A stretch of 64,000 nt of DNA. Origin: Acidobacteriota bacterium (lineage in GTDB: Bacteria > Acidobacteriota > Terriglobia > Terriglobales > SCQP01). Positions 34,101 to 43,918 of the stretch are shown piece by piece (within the stretch, counting starts at the first letter, position 1; every line of letters begins with the position of its first letter). Position numbers and translations under genes: made by a program. Under the pieces are notes generated by a model that worked only from the letters and a program-made list of their open reading frames with translations, did no database searches and was not told where the DNA came from. The DNA lies in NCBI GenBank assembly GCA_027314025.1, contig DAHVCP010000010.1, forward strand, positions 62,001-126,000, read 5' to 3'.

Positions 34101-35417
34101 TCATGCTTCCACTTTCTCGGCCGGCGGCCCTGGCTCGCGGCCGGCCCGCCTGCGGCCCGAGCGCAGGCGATAGACCGGCCAGCCGAGCAAAGTGATGGCC
34201 AGGCCCGCCAGGGCGTGGCGGAAATGGGCCAAGACCGGCGCCAAGACCAGCAGCGACAAGGCCAGAAACAACACCGGGATCCAGCGCCTGCCGCGGGTTT
34301 GCCCGGGAAGAAACAGCACGCCGGCGGCGGTCAGGGCGATGAACAGCACCGCCGAAAAGACCGGATACGCGGCGATGGCCGTAAACGTGCCGGTCAGGGT
34401 GAGCGCCGCGATCATCAGCAACTGCACGCCGGTGATGCGGGCGGGCCAGCCGCCGCGGCCCGGCCGCGCCAGCGCCGTGGGGAACAATCCATCGCGATGC
34501 ATCGCCTGATAGACGGCGGGGGTGGTCAGCAGGAGCGATCCCAGGGCGGCGGCGACGCAGAAAACCACCAACCCGGCCAGCAACCGGGCTCCCCAGGGGC
34601 CGGCCAGCACCAGGCCCACCTGCGCCAGAAAGGCCGGCCCGGTGGCCAATTGGCGCAGGGGAATCAGCGCCAGCAGACCCGCCGTGAGCAGCAGGTACAG
34701 GGCCACGATGGCGGTGATGCCCAAGCCCAGGGCCCGCGGCAGCGTGCGTTCGGGATCGCGGACCCGTTCGGCGATTTTGGTGGCCTCCCACCAGCCGGCC
34801 ATGGCGAAAAACGCCCCCACCGTGGCGGCTCCGGCGTACGTCCAGGGAACGGCGCGCGGCGGAACCCAGAGCCGGCTCCAACGCCAGTGGCCGGAGAGCA
34901 GAATCCACAGCGGCACGCCGCCGACCAGCGCCACCTTCAGCAGGTTGGCGGCGCTCAGGCCGCGCAGCGCCGCCGCCGGCGCCAACAGAAACGCCAGTCC
35001 GATCGCCGCCGGCAGGGCGGCCGCCAGCAGCCGCTGCGCCTCGGCGCTCATGGGATGGAGAAAGGCGATATAGCTGGCCGCGCCCGCCGACAAGGCGGCC
35101 ATCACCCCGACATCCATCACCCAAAAACTCATCCAGCCGAACAGGAACGCGGGCACTCGTCCGTAGACTTCTCGCAGGTAAATGTAGGCGCCGCCGGATC
35201 GCGGATAGCGCGCCGCCAGGCGGCCAAAGCACCAACCCCCGGACCCGGCCATCGCGCCCATCAGCGCCCACACCGCGAACACGGCGAGCGGAGAACGCAG
35301 CGAGCGCGCCATGATGGCCGGCGTCAGGAAGATGCCCACGCCGATCGCCTGCGTCGCCACCAGCGCGGTGGTGGCCCACAGTCCCAGCCGGGGGGCGGAA
35401 TCGCAGGCTGGCGTCAT
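34101..35417 (-). CDS. APC-family amino acid/polyamine permease
   Basis: The protein has 438 residues from ATG 35417. About 12 hydrophobic helices are visible, and the first follows the APC pattern: LWATTALVATQAIGVGIFLT contains the conserved Gly-x-Gly-Ile-Phe (GVGIF). Other APC-type segments are SGGAYIYLREVYGR and FFAMAGWWEATKIAERVRDP. The substrate cannot be deduced; neutral or cationic amino acids are the usual cargo. It is on the same strand as, and about 110 bp upstream of, the AhpD-like gene with a repeat between, so it might be transcribed with the selenoprotein pair. Confidence 0.9.
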   Translation of the reverse strand: MTPACDSAPRLGLWATTALVATQAIGVGIFLTPAIMARSLRSPLAVFAVWALMGAMAGSGGWCFGRLAARYPRSGGAYIYLREVYGRVPAFLFGWMSFWVMDVGVMAALSAGAASYIAFLHPMSAEAQRLLAAALPAAIGLAFLLAPAAALRGLSAANLLKVALVGGVPLWILLSGHWRWSRLWVPPRAVPWTYAGAATVGAFFAMAGWWEATKIAERVRDPERTLPRALGLGITAIVALYLLLTAGLLALIPLRQLATGPAFLAQVGLVLAGPWGARLLAGLVVFCVAAALGSLLLTTPAVYQAMHRDGLFPTALARPGRGGWPARITGVQLLMIAALTLTGTFTAIAAYPVFSAVLFIALTAAGVLFLPGQTRGRRWIPVLFLALSLLVLAPVLAHFRHALAGLAITLLGWPVYRLRSGRRRAGREPGPPAEKVEA

Positions 35418-35437
35418 GGCGCGGACGGCTCACGGCG

Positions 35438-38400
35438 CTAAAAGCGGTACCGCAGCGCCAGTTGCACCAGCCGGGGATTGCGAGCCTCGGTGATGGCGCC
35501 GAAGTTGGGCGTGCCGATCATATTGTTCGGCAGGTCGAAGTTGGGGTGGTTGAGAAAATTGAAGACCTCCGCGCGGAATTGCAGCGAGCGCGATTCCGCC
35601 AGCGCGATGGTCCGCAGCAGGGAGAAATCCCAGTCCGCCAGCCCCGGGCCGGTCACCACGTTGCGGCCCTCGCTGCCGAACTGGCCGGCCTGGGTCACCG
35701 GATTGAGCCGCTGGAAGGCGTTGACGTTGAACCACTCGGCGACGGTGTGCGGCCCGTTGTTGGGATTCCCGACCAAATTCGGGCGGTTGGCGGAGTAGCC
35801 GCTAATCTCCGGGGCGCTGCCGGTGAGGGAGACGTCGTTGGGTTCGTAGACGGTGAAGGGCATGCCGCTTTGCAGCGTGACGATGCCGGTAGCGGTCCAG
35901 CCGTCCAGCAGCGGCGCCCAGAACGGCGCCCGCGGCAACCGCCAAACGTAGTTCATGACGAAGCGGTTGCGCGCATCGAACAGCGACCGGCCATATTCCG
36001 CGGCCAGGTTGAAGGGATTTTGCGCCAGGTCGTTTTCCCCGGCCACGCCGCCGCTGCCGGAGCCGCCCAGGTTGAACGACGACGAGTCGTCCAGCGCCTT
36101 GGAAAACGTATAGGAAAACTGCAGCTGGAGGCCATGGGCAAAATGGCGGTCCAGTTCCGCCTCGAAGGCGTTATAGGAGGAATTGGCGATGGTGCTGATC
36201 AAGCCCGAGGACCCATAGACGCAGTTGTTCGGCTGCGCCAGCGTGCATCCGGAATAGAGGCGGCGCTGGTTGACGTTCTCCTCGCTGGACTGGCCGGGAA
36301 TGTACACCGCCGGATTGCCCTCGACGAACCGCGGCAGATGCGTGCCTTCGTTGCCGACGTAGGCCAACTGCGCCATCCAGTCGCGGCCCAAGGTGCGCTG
36401 CACGCGCAGGTTCCATTCCTGGGCGTAGGGCCGCGTCATGTTGCGGTCCACGGTCAGCAGGGTCATCGGCGTGACGAAGCCGGGAGCGAACGCGTTGGGC
36501 GGCAAGGGCGAGGCGAAATTTGGCAAGGGCACCTGGGGAATCTTGACGAACGGCGGCGCGCCGACCGTGTCCTGCAGCAGCCCCTCGGCGCCATTGAGGT
36601 AGGGATCGTAAAAGATGCCGTAGGCGGCGCTGACCAGCCATTGGCCGCTGCCGGTGGGATCCCAGCTCAGCCCCAGGCGCGGCGCCAGGGCATGGAAATC
36701 CGTTTGGATTAAGCCTGCGGGCACGCCCGGATCGCCGGGATAGAGGATGCCCGGGGGAGCGTTGGGGTACATCAGCGACTGCTGGCCCGGCGCCCAGATG
36801 TTCTGGCGGTTGCGGGCTTCGGTGTAGGGCAAATCGAGCTCATAGCGCAGGCCGGCGCTGAGCACCAGCCGCCGCGATAGCTGCCATTTGTCCTGGCCAT
36901 AGGCATGAATGCTGCGCCCCAGCAACTGGCGGCTGAGGTCGCCGCCGCCTTGCATGAACACCACCGGGTCGCCGGCGAGGAAATTGGCGAAGGGAATGCT
37001 GTAGGGAAAATTGGAGAAAACGTAAAACCCGTTCGGCGCGATCGCCAGGTAGCCGTTGGCCGAGTCCTGGCCGAAATCCACCCCGGCGCTGGCCTGGTGC
37101 GCGCCCGCGACCCAGCTCAGCGTGTAGCCTTCGCGCCAGCTGTTCTGCACCGTATTGGTGGGCCCGGTGATGGTGTCGCCAATGGTCGCCTCGCCCGCGA
37201 CGCTGATGTAGGGAGGGCCGGCGGCGGCGGCCAGCGTGGACGCGTATTGGAAGCCCAGCGACTGCGGCGGCGTGTGGTTCAAACTTTGCGCGAAGATGTA
37301 ATGGTTGCGCAGGTACTCCAGGCGAAACACGCCGATCAGGTTGGGGGAAAACAGATGCGTCTCCTCCAAGCTGATGTCCAGGGCGTGGTCGTTTTGGCCA
37401 ACCGGGAACCCCGGCACGTTGGCCCCGATCGGCGAGAGCGGATCCACCTCCTGTCCGCCGTTCCACATGGCGCGGGCGAACAGGTGGTCGCTGGCGCCGA
37501 ACTCCTGGTCCAACCGCAGGCCGTATTGGTCATTGCTGTTGGTCAGCGTCTGGGTGCTGTTGAACAGCGCCGGGCCATCGTTAGCGACCGGGAAATAGGA
37601 CAGCAGCTTGGCGGCGACCGGATTGATGGCGGTCAGCGTGTTGTTGGGCACCGGCTGCCCGGTTTCATAATTGATCAGCGGCTGGCCGGACTGGGAAAAA
37701 TTGCCCTGGCGCTCGAGCTGGGTCGGCACGGTGGCGGCAGCGGTCTCGCCCTGGGCATTGCGCACGCCCTCGTAATAGAAATAAAAGAAGGTGCGGTTGC
37801 GCCGGATCGGGCCGCCCAGCGCGCCGCCGAACTGGTTCTGGCGGTAGGGCTGCACGGCGGGCGAGAAAAAGTTGCGGGCGTCGAGCGAGGTGTTGCGCAG
37901 GTAGTCGTAGACCGAGCCGTGCCACTGGTTGGTGCCCGATCGGGTGATGATGTCCGTGGTGGACCCCATGTCGTTGCCGAACGCCGCCGAGCCGCCGCCG
38001 GTGATGATGCGGAACTGCTGGATGGCGTCTAGCGGTGGGCGCAGCAACAAGCCGCCGTCCACCACGTTGACGTTCTCGAAGCCGTCAATTAAAAAGTCGT
38101 TCGACTCCGGCCGCATGCCGTTCACTTCATAGGGCTCGCCGTTGCGCAAACCGCCGCCGGCCTGCAAGACGCCGGGTGAAATCGGGTTCACGCCGGGCTG
38201 GAGCAGGCCCAGTTGCGTGAAGTCGCGGCCGTCCAGCGGCAGAGTTGCGATTTGCCGCTGCCCCACCACCTGTCCCAGGCTGGAGCTGCCCTGGTCCAGC
38301 CGCGCGGCGTTCGCCGAGACCGTCACCGTCTGCCGCACCCCGCGCACGTGCAGATGGAAGTTGACGGTAAGCGTTTGCGCCACGTTCAGCGCCAGCTCCG

Positions 38401-38689
38401 CCGGCGTCCGCGCGCGGGCAAAGCCTGCCGCCTGCGCTGCAACGCGGTATCTGCCCACCGGCAGCAGCGGCAGCGCGTACCAGCCCGAGGCGCTGGTGTA
38501 GGCGACGCGGCGCGCGCCGGTGCCCACGCGGACCGCCAGCACGCGGGCATGCGCCACCGCGCGGCCCTGCGGATCCAGTACGCGGCCGGCGATCGCGCCG
38601 GTACGCACCTGCGCCGCGGCGCAGAGCGCCAAAGCCATCCATACGCCCAGCACCACGAACGCGCGGCGGCGCCATTTCATCGCTTGCAT
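35438..38689 (-). CDS. Oar-like TonB-dependent receptor with carboxypeptidase-regulatory N-terminus
   Basis: The protein has 1083 residues from ATG 38689 (Shine-Dalgarno GGAAGGA about eight bases away). A signal peptide (MQAMKWRRRAFVVLGVWMAL, then ALCAAAQ) precedes a carboxypeptidase-regulatory-like beta-sandwich (about 26-105; GAIAGRVLDPQGRAVAHARV). The plug domain contains LPLDGRDFTQLGLLQPGVNP and FLIDGFENVNV. The remaining 800 residues are an outer-membrane beta-barrel, ending in an aromatic residue (LALRYRF), the usual insertion signal. These giant Oar-type receptors are very common in Acidobacteriota; the substrate is probably a large oligosaccharide or peptide. It is adjacent to the APC transporter on the same strand (gap 20 bp), suggesting possible co-transcription. 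Confidence 0.93.
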   Translation of the reverse strand: MQAMKWRRRAFVVLGVWMALALCAAAQVRTGAIAGRVLDPQGRAVAHARVLAVRVGTGARRVAYTSASGWYALPLLPVGRYRVAAQAAGFARARTPAELALNVAQTLTVNFHLHVRGVRQTVTVSANAARLDQGSSSLGQVVGQRQIATLPLDGRDFTQLGLLQPGVNPISPGVLQAGGGLRNGEPYEVNGMRPESNDFLIDGFENVNVVDGGLLLRPPLDAIQQFRIITGGGSAAFGNDMGSTTDIITRSGTNQWHGSVYDYLRNTSLDARNFFSPAVQPYRQNQFGGALGGPIRRNRTFFYFYYEGVRNAQGETAAATVPTQLERQGNFSQSGQPLINYETGQPVPNNTLTAINPVAAKLLSYFPVANDGPALFNSTQTLTNSNDQYGLRLDQEFGASDHLFARAMWNGGQEVDPLSPIGANVPGFPVGQNDHALDISLEETHLFSPNLIGVFRLEYLRNHYIFAQSLNHTPPQSLGFQYASTLAAAAGPPYISVAGEATIGDTITGPTNTVQNSWREGYTLSWVAGAHQASAGVDFGQDSANGYLAIAPNGFYVFSNFPYSIPFANFLAGDPVVFMQGGGDLSRQLLGRSIHAYGQDKWQLSRRLVLSAGLRYELDLPYTEARNRQNIWAPGQQSLMYPNAPPGILYPGDPGVPAGLIQTDFHALAPRLGLSWDPTGSGQWLVSAAYGIFYDPYLNGAEGLLQDTVGAPPFVKIPQVPLPNFASPLPPNAFAPGFVTPMTLLTVDRNMTRPYAQEWNLRVQRTLGRDWMAQLAYVGNEGTHLPRFVEGNPAVYIPGQSSEENVNQRRLYSGCTLAQPNNCVYGSSGLISTIANSSYNAFEAELDRHFAHGLQLQFSYTFSKALDDSSSFNLGGSGSGGVAGENDLAQNPFNLAAEYGRSLFDARNRFVMNYVWRLPRAPFWAPLLDGWTATGIVTLQSGMPFTVYEPNDVSLTGSAPEISGYSANRPNLVGNPNNGPHTVAEWFNVNAFQRLNPVTQAGQFGSEGRNVVTGPGLADWDFSLLRTIALAESRSLQFRAEVFNFLNHPNFDLPNNMIGTPNFGAITEARNPRLVQLALRYRF

Positions 38690-39239
38690 GCAGGTAGTCC
38701 TTCCCCTCGTTGGAATCGCGGGCATTGTGCCGGCGCGCAGCAGGCCGCGGCGCAATGGGAGCTATCATCCGCAGCGCCGCCGCCAAGGGCAATAATCAAT
38801 GGCGATTAGTTCCGCACCTTTTGCGGACTATCCGGTTGCGCTGGCTGCGCCGCGGGGCGAGGTGGGGACAAGGGACGAGGCCCCGCCGCGGCGGGGAGCC
38901 ACGGAACACGGGAGCGGGCTAGGAACCGGAAGGAGCCGGCGGCGGCGGGCGGTAGGCGCACGTTGGCCGCCTGTCCCGCGGGCGTCCCGCGGTGCCTCAT
39001 CTTGCCGGGGCTCGGCAGAAAGGTCGTTCGCGGAGAGCGGCGACGGGCGGAAACGAGGCGGAAAAAGTGCGACGGCAAACGCTAGCGCGCCCGAGCCGCC
39101 ACCCTCGCCCGCACCCCTTGTCGGGATTCGGCGGCCGTGGCGCGCAGGCGGCCGGCGTCGCCCCGTGGGGCGGTTGCGTGCGGAGGGCCCAGGCGTGGCG
39201 TGGATCGCGCCGACACGGAGACGCTGCTGCGCCCCCGAC
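38690..39239. other. Gene-free spacer between receptor and defence genes
   Basis: There are about 550 bp of GC-rich DNA with no supported gene. The open frames across it are Arg/Ala/Pro-rich and look like noise. No obvious inverted or direct repeats mark the edge of the following defence genes. Confidence 0.5.
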
Positions 39240-41075
39240 CTAGGGCAATAACTCGATCTGGTCCGGGGAGAGCAGCCCCCGCCCGATCAACTCGGCTCGC
39301 GCGCTTTGCGGGTCCGGCGTAAAGAGGAGCACGCGCAGGTTGTCAAGGGCGCGGGAGAAGCATACGTAGGCGAGCCGCCGGGTCCGTTCGAGCTGGCCCT
39401 GCGTCGGCTCCCCGGACGTCGCCGGCGTGAGGAGCTTGGCGAAGCTGTAGTTGTTCCATGCAGCCTCGATATCGTCCATAACCACGAGCACGTTCCTGTG
39501 CTGCTCGCCCTTGACGCCGTGTTGGGTGCTGAAGGCCGTGTTGTTGCTCAAAAACTCGCAGTAGGGGCCCACCTCGCGCGGGCCCATTTCAAAGAAGGCG
39601 TCGCAAAGCCAGTCGCCCTTGTCCGCCGCGTGGGTTCGTTCATCGTACTCCTCGCGTCTCGGCTCGCGCGCTAGCGCCTCTCGGAGCCTGTCGGGGAGGC
39701 GGCAGAGCCTCTGGTCGCGGCAGTAGCTCAAAACCTCCCGGATGCTCCCGCCAGCCCACCGTGCCCGGAGGCCGTCGATCGCGCTGTTTGCCCTCGTGAT
39801 CATTTCCCGCAGCGGGCGGTCCCTGTTACGCCCGTCAAGCGCGAAGTCCGGGCTCTCCGACCGAAGGATGTCAACTAGCCTCCGTTCGTCGCCTCTTTCC
39901 CTTGCCGATACCAGGGGCCAGACGGCGCCTCGGAGCGGCCTGAGGAGGAAGTGCTCGCCCGCCTGGTAATCGTCCTGGGCCGCGGCCGAAGCGAACGGAC
40001 CCGTAAATAGCGTGTTGAGTGCAGCAAAGCCAAGGCGGCGCGCAATCATTTGCCTGACAAGGAAGAGGCGAATCTCGTCCGCTCTCGACTGCCAGCGCCA
40101 ATCAGCGAGCGCGCTGTCCAACGTCGCCAGGGCCCGATCAATCTGTCCATCGCTATATCGGCTCCTTGGGAGAGCGGGATTTTCGGCGCGGACAAGCCTG
40201 ACGGCTACGCTCCCCTCCCGTTCCCTGTTTTCCCCAGCCGGGTACTGCTCGACGTCGGACCGGAACGCATTGAGGAACCGGACAACGGACCTTGAGCAGC
40301 GGAAGTTCTCCGTTTTCGCGATTTCCAGCCCTCCGGGCGGCGGCGGGAAGCTCCCCGCGCGGCCGTCGTATATCTGCTGCCAGGGGTCTCCAAAATAACC
40401 TACCAGCGGGGGGCCGCCGGGCTGCGGAAGCAAATTAAGGCCGGCGATGACGCTGGCGAAGGTGTCCTGCGCCTCGTCAACGAAAATGTAAGGGAAGCGA
40501 AGGCCCAGGATCCTCCTGAAGCGCGCGCTTTCTGCTAGGAGGTACGACGAAATCGCTATGACATCGTCATGGCCGAGCTCCCCTTCGAGGTAGTCGCTGT
40601 ACGCGGCGTCCTCGTATCTGAAAGCCGGGGCCCGGTCAAGCTGGGCGAGCTGTCTTTCCAGCTCACCCGCGCGCTCGCGGGCCCGCAGAGCCTCGCGGCC
40701 GTTCCCGCCGTTGTCCGCCTCGTGGGCCTTCGCGATCAGCTCCGGTATTCGGTGGCTCCTCAGGGCCTCGCGGATGTCGGGCTGGAACCTACCTATTGCG
40801 GACCAGAGAAAGCTGTGCAGGGTTGAGACGACGAAGAGTTCGTCGAACCGAATTCGGGCCATGATCACGCCCGCCGCCCGGTTCGTGTAGGTAATACACG
40901 CGATCCGCTGGCCGTTCTGCCTCAATTCGCGGCCGCGGCCGTCTTGGAGAATTCTCAGCGCCTCGACGAGCGAGTCGGTTTTCCCGGACCCCGCCCCGGC
41001 GACCACGGCGAAGCTGCGGCCCTGTTCGAGGCAGGCCCGGACCGCTTGATCCGCGCCCGTCTTAACCCGCGCCAT
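39240..41075 (-). CDS. gajB: UvrD-type helicase of a Gabija-type defence pair (GajB-like)
   Basis: The protein has 611 residues from ATG 41075. It is a superfamily 1 UvrD/PcrA-type ATPase: Walker A VVAGAGSGKTDS (27-33 core), ITYTNRAAG (motif Ia), TLHSF, Walker B YIFVDEAQD, GDPWQQIYDGRAG, and the late motif AYVCFSRALDNLRVLLF (VI-like). Paired with an OLD-family nuclease gene, overlapping by 14 bp, this is the GajA/GajB arrangement of Gabija anti-phage systems. In that system GajB senses DNA ends and nucleotide levels to activate the nuclease. At 611 residues it is longer than B. cereus GajB (about 490). The codon choice differs from the surrounding genes, with more AGG, CTC and TCG, consistent with acquisition. 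Confidence 0.85.
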   Translation of the reverse strand: MARVKTGADQAVRACLEQGRSFAVVAGAGSGKTDSLVEALRILQDGRGRELRQNGQRIACITYTNRAAGVIMARIRFDELFVVSTLHSFLWSAIGRFQPDIREALRSHRIPELIAKAHEADNGGNGREALRARERAGELERQLAQLDRAPAFRYEDAAYSDYLEGELGHDDVIAISSYLLAESARFRRILGLRFPYIFVDEAQDTFASVIAGLNLLPQPGGPPLVGYFGDPWQQIYDGRAGSFPPPPGGLEIAKTENFRCSRSVVRFLNAFRSDVEQYPAGENREREGSVAVRLVRAENPALPRSRYSDGQIDRALATLDSALADWRWQSRADEIRLFLVRQMIARRLGFAALNTLFTGPFASAAAQDDYQAGEHFLLRPLRGAVWPLVSARERGDERRLVDILRSESPDFALDGRNRDRPLREMITRANSAIDGLRARWAGGSIREVLSYCRDQRLCRLPDRLREALAREPRREEYDERTHAADKGDWLCDAFFEMGPREVGPYCEFLSNNTAFSTQHGVKGEQHRNVLVVMDDIEAAWNNYSFAKLLTPATSGEPTQGQLERTRRLAYVCFSRALDNLRVLLFTPDPQSARAELIGRGLLSPDQIELLP

Positions 41076-43158
41076 TCCCTCCCCCAGCTCCGGCCGGGTG
41101 CGCCAAGGCAGGCTCCGCGCTCAGCCGCCCCGATAGCCACTCCAACGCTTCGGTGATGTAGGCGGGCGGAACCCAAACGTCGGGCCCGGCGAGCAGGCTC
41201 AGCGCGAAATCGACCTTCTTGAAGCCCTGTGACCGTATCCTCTGGTAGATCTCTTGGTACGCGTCCTCGAGCGGCTGCGGCAGCGGATCGTTGCCCCCGA
41301 GGGAGACGTCGCCGCTACGCAGGAGCGGGAAATTCTCGTAGGCGATCGCCTCCTCGAGTGTGCGCGGGATCATCGTCAGGGTCGCGGTCCCCTCAGCGAC
41401 GGCGACGCCGGACTGGAATGCGACGCGCCGGCCCTTTTGCGGGTCGGTTTTCTCCTTGGGGCCAAGGGCGAGCAGCTCCGCGACGGTTGACTTGCCAAGG
41501 AGCCGTCTCAGGGTTGGATTCGAGGTGACCGCCCCTGGGAGGTCCCCGCGGCACGCGGCGTGGCTGCCCGACGGCTCGGCGGAGTCCAGGTCGGCGATCA
41601 CGAGGTACGGAATCCGCAAGAACTCTAGGAGCCCATCGAACTTGCCGGCGTGCGCGCCGCCGACCTCAAGCAACGTAAGGTAGGCCGAGCTAAGTCTACC
41701 CGCCACCTTGGGGACCATCGCCGGGACCAGGAGTCGCTCGGCCGCGCCCTCGACGAGGATTGCGGCGTCGGCGAAGAAGAGGTCGCAATGGGTCAGCCTC
41801 ATGTACCGTTTCAGGAACTCGATTGCGCCACTCTGCCCCGGCGAGGGCTCCCCGGCCTCGCCGGCCGGCCGAAAGCTCTTGAGGCTTACCACCTCCGACG
41901 CGTTGAGCACGCCCTGCAAGCCCGTTTCGCCGGCGAGCGGGCAGCGGCGAAAATAGCGCACCTTCGCGAAGTCAACGGTGTTCACGATGTGCGAAGAGTG
42001 CGTGGTGATAATGACCTGCGGCACGAGCGCCGGCTCCCCTGCGGACCGCGCGCATTCCTTGAGCACCTTCTGGACGTTTTGGATGAACACCTGTTGGACC
42101 TGGGCGTGGAGGTGCACCTCCGGCTCCTCGATGAAAAGGAGCTGGATAAGGGAACGGTCCTCGGCCGTCCGCATCCACTGGCTTTGGTAATCCCTCGCCT
42201 GAACGGCCATGTAGATCAGGTTCTTGAAGCCCAGCCCGTTGTAGAGCTCGGGAAGCTCGTGGCCGCGGGCCGCGTCGACGTAGAGGAGGTCAGTATTTCC
42301 GCGCAGCGCCGCCTCAGGGCTTAGCGACGAGATGATGCGAATCTCCCGGTCGTTCACGGATGGGACGCCGAGCCCGCGTATCGTCTCGATGAGGGGCCTG
42401 AACTGTTCTCCGTAGTGCTCGGTGAGGCGGCTGTTGTTTGCCTCGATCACCTCCGTCGCCGCGGCCCTGGCCTCCGCCTGCTCGAGGTTCCTCGTGTAGA
42501 ATCCGGCGAACGCGTCAGAGAGCTTGTTGCTCCTGCTGGTGTCAGCGTCGTCGATCATTCGCTGCGCGTCGACGAAGTCAACCCGGAGCAGGGTGTGCAG
42601 GAGCTTCTTGCCCTCTTCCGGGCTAATTTCAGGCGGGTCCGGCTGCGACTCATGCTCCGTGATGCTGTAGTAGCGCGTTTGGAAGTGGCGCCTTAGGTTG
42701 TTGCCTAGGGCCAGGAACTGCGGGAGGTCCCTGGAGCGGACTCCATCGACCGCCGGGGAATAGCTGTCGAACTCGCCGCGCAGCTCGTCGGCGTCCCGCA
42801 CCCCAAACGCGAGCCTAAGGCCGAGCCGGTCCAGGTCTGCGCTGAGGCGCGGAAGAAGCGGGAACGACCGAGCGTAGCCCACGCTGTCGGGATCGACAGC
42901 GAACCAGAGGTCGAGCTCGATTCGGGGTAGCCGCCCCGCGCCTTCCGCGGCGCCAAACGCCCTCATCTCCTGGGCTCTCGTGACCGAGAAGTCGTGAACC
43001 GAAAAAGCCCGCTTCCCGAGGAAGCAACGGAACACCGCCGTCGCCGAGGTCTTGCCGCTGTTGTTCGGCCCGACTAACAAAGTCGCTTCGTCGTCGAGCT
43101 CAAACCTGACGTCCTCAAGGCGCCGAAAATTTCGGATCGAGATCTCGCTTAGCCTCAT
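41062..43158 (-). CDS. gajA: OLD-family ATP-dependent nuclease with TOPRIM domain (GajA-like)
   Basis: The protein has 698 residues from ATG 43158 (Shine-Dalgarno GGGAG; the longer frame to 43206 is not needed). The N-terminal SMC/ABC-like ATPase starts MRLSEISIRNFRRLEDVRFE with Walker A GPNNSGKTS (30-38); Walker B is in LIQLLFIEEPEVHLHAQVQQ and an H-loop in QVIITTHSSHIV. The C-terminal TOPRIM nuclease has Glu470 in AAILVEGAAERLL and Asp residues in VIADLDSAE. This is a class 2 OLD protein. Such nucleases paired with UvrD helicases form Gabija, which nicks DNA and halts phage. GajA is normally about 580 residues; this one is longer. The helicase gene overlaps its stop, so the two are probably translated together. 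Confidence 0.86.
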   Translation of the reverse strand: MRLSEISIRNFRRLEDVRFELDDEATLLVGPNNSGKTSATAVFRCFLGKRAFSVHDFSVTRAQEMRAFGAAEGAGRLPRIELDLWFAVDPDSVGYARSFPLLPRLSADLDRLGLRLAFGVRDADELRGEFDSYSPAVDGVRSRDLPQFLALGNNLRRHFQTRYYSITEHESQPDPPEISPEEGKKLLHTLLRVDFVDAQRMIDDADTSRSNKLSDAFAGFYTRNLEQAEARAAATEVIEANNSRLTEHYGEQFRPLIETIRGLGVPSVNDREIRIISSLSPEAALRGNTDLLYVDAARGHELPELYNGLGFKNLIYMAVQARDYQSQWMRTAEDRSLIQLLFIEEPEVHLHAQVQQVFIQNVQKVLKECARSAGEPALVPQVIITTHSSHIVNTVDFAKVRYFRRCPLAGETGLQGVLNASEVVSLKSFRPAGEAGEPSPGQSGAIEFLKRYMRLTHCDLFFADAAILVEGAAERLLVPAMVPKVAGRLSSAYLTLLEVGGAHAGKFDGLLEFLRIPYLVIADLDSAEPSGSHAACRGDLPGAVTSNPTLRRLLGKSTVAELLALGPKEKTDPQKGRRVAFQSGVAVAEGTATLTMIPRTLEEAIAYENFPLLRSGDVSLGGNDPLPQPLEDAYQEIYQRIRSQGFKKVDFALSLLAGPDVWVPPAYITEALEWLSGRLSAEPALAHPAGAGGGNGAG

Positions 43159-43430
43159 CCCGCTCCCCCGTTCCGGTGGGGCCACGCCGCAACGGGAGTT
43201 TAGCACGCCGAGCTGCGGGGGGCGCCGGCCTGCGCTGGCGGCGCCGCTTGGGGGCCAACAAGGGCCGCTGCCGGCGGTTCGCGCGGGCGGGTGGGGCAGG
43301 GCGGCCGGGGCGTAGCGGCGGCACGTTCAGCCCCTTGGGCCCACGCCGTCCTCGGACGGGCGATTGCTGTGCAAATGCGCTGCGCCGTGAACCAGGGGCC
43401 GGGGTGCAGGGCGGGCGAGGACCGGGTCGG

Positions 43431-43877
43431 CTAGGCCAGGTCCGCGGGCAGTTCGGTGGGCTGGAAGTCTTTGTCCACGACGACGTGGCGGGTTTCGCCG
43501 GTGGCGAGCAGCTGGCCGTCGGCGGCGCGGACGACTTCGTAGGCGTAATCCAAGATGGAGCCGCGCTGGCGGGCGAGGCGGGTGCGCAGCGTTAGGACGT
43601 CGTCGTAGCGCGCCGGAGATTTGTAGCGGCAGCGGGCCTCGACGACGGGAATGAAGCGGCCGTCCTCGGCTTCCAGGTCGCGGTAGGAAAAGCCGCGGGC
43701 GCGGAGATGCTCGACGCGGCCGATCTCAAACCAAACGAAGAAATTGGCGTAGTAGACCACGCCCATCTGGTCGGTTTCGGCATAGCGCACGCGGATCTGG
43801 GTTTCCACCCAGGCGGCGGCCGCGGCGGCGGGATCGGCGGTTTGCGGATTGGGGGCGCTGCTCATATCACGGCTCAT
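43431..43877 (-). CDS. Hotdog-fold acyl-CoA thioesterase (YbgC/4-hydroxybenzoyl-CoA type)
   Basis: The protein has 148 residues from ATG 43877 (a second ATG is at 43865). The motif RYAETDQMGVVYYANFFVWF carries the catalytic Asp and aromatic cluster of YbgC-like hotdog thioesterases, and FEIGRVEHLRARG follows. The later strand region VVEARCRYKSPARYDDVLTL is typical of the family. It hydrolyses acyl-CoA thioesters in the cytosol; the acyl group is unknown. The next upstream gene on the same strand, an enoyl-CoA hydratase, ends 41 bp away, so a shared fatty or aromatic acid CoA pathway is plausible. Confidence 0.9.
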   Translation of the reverse strand: MSRDMSSAPNPQTADPAAAAAAWVETQIRVRYAETDQMGVVYYANFFVWFEIGRVEHLRARGFSYRDLEAEDGRFIPVVEARCRYKSPARYDDVLTLRTRLARQRGSILDYAYEVVRAADGQLLATGETRHVVVDKDFQPTELPADLA

Positions 43878-43918
43878 TTCGCTGCTTATCAACTTGATCC
43901 AAGCGCTCGGCGAAGGGC

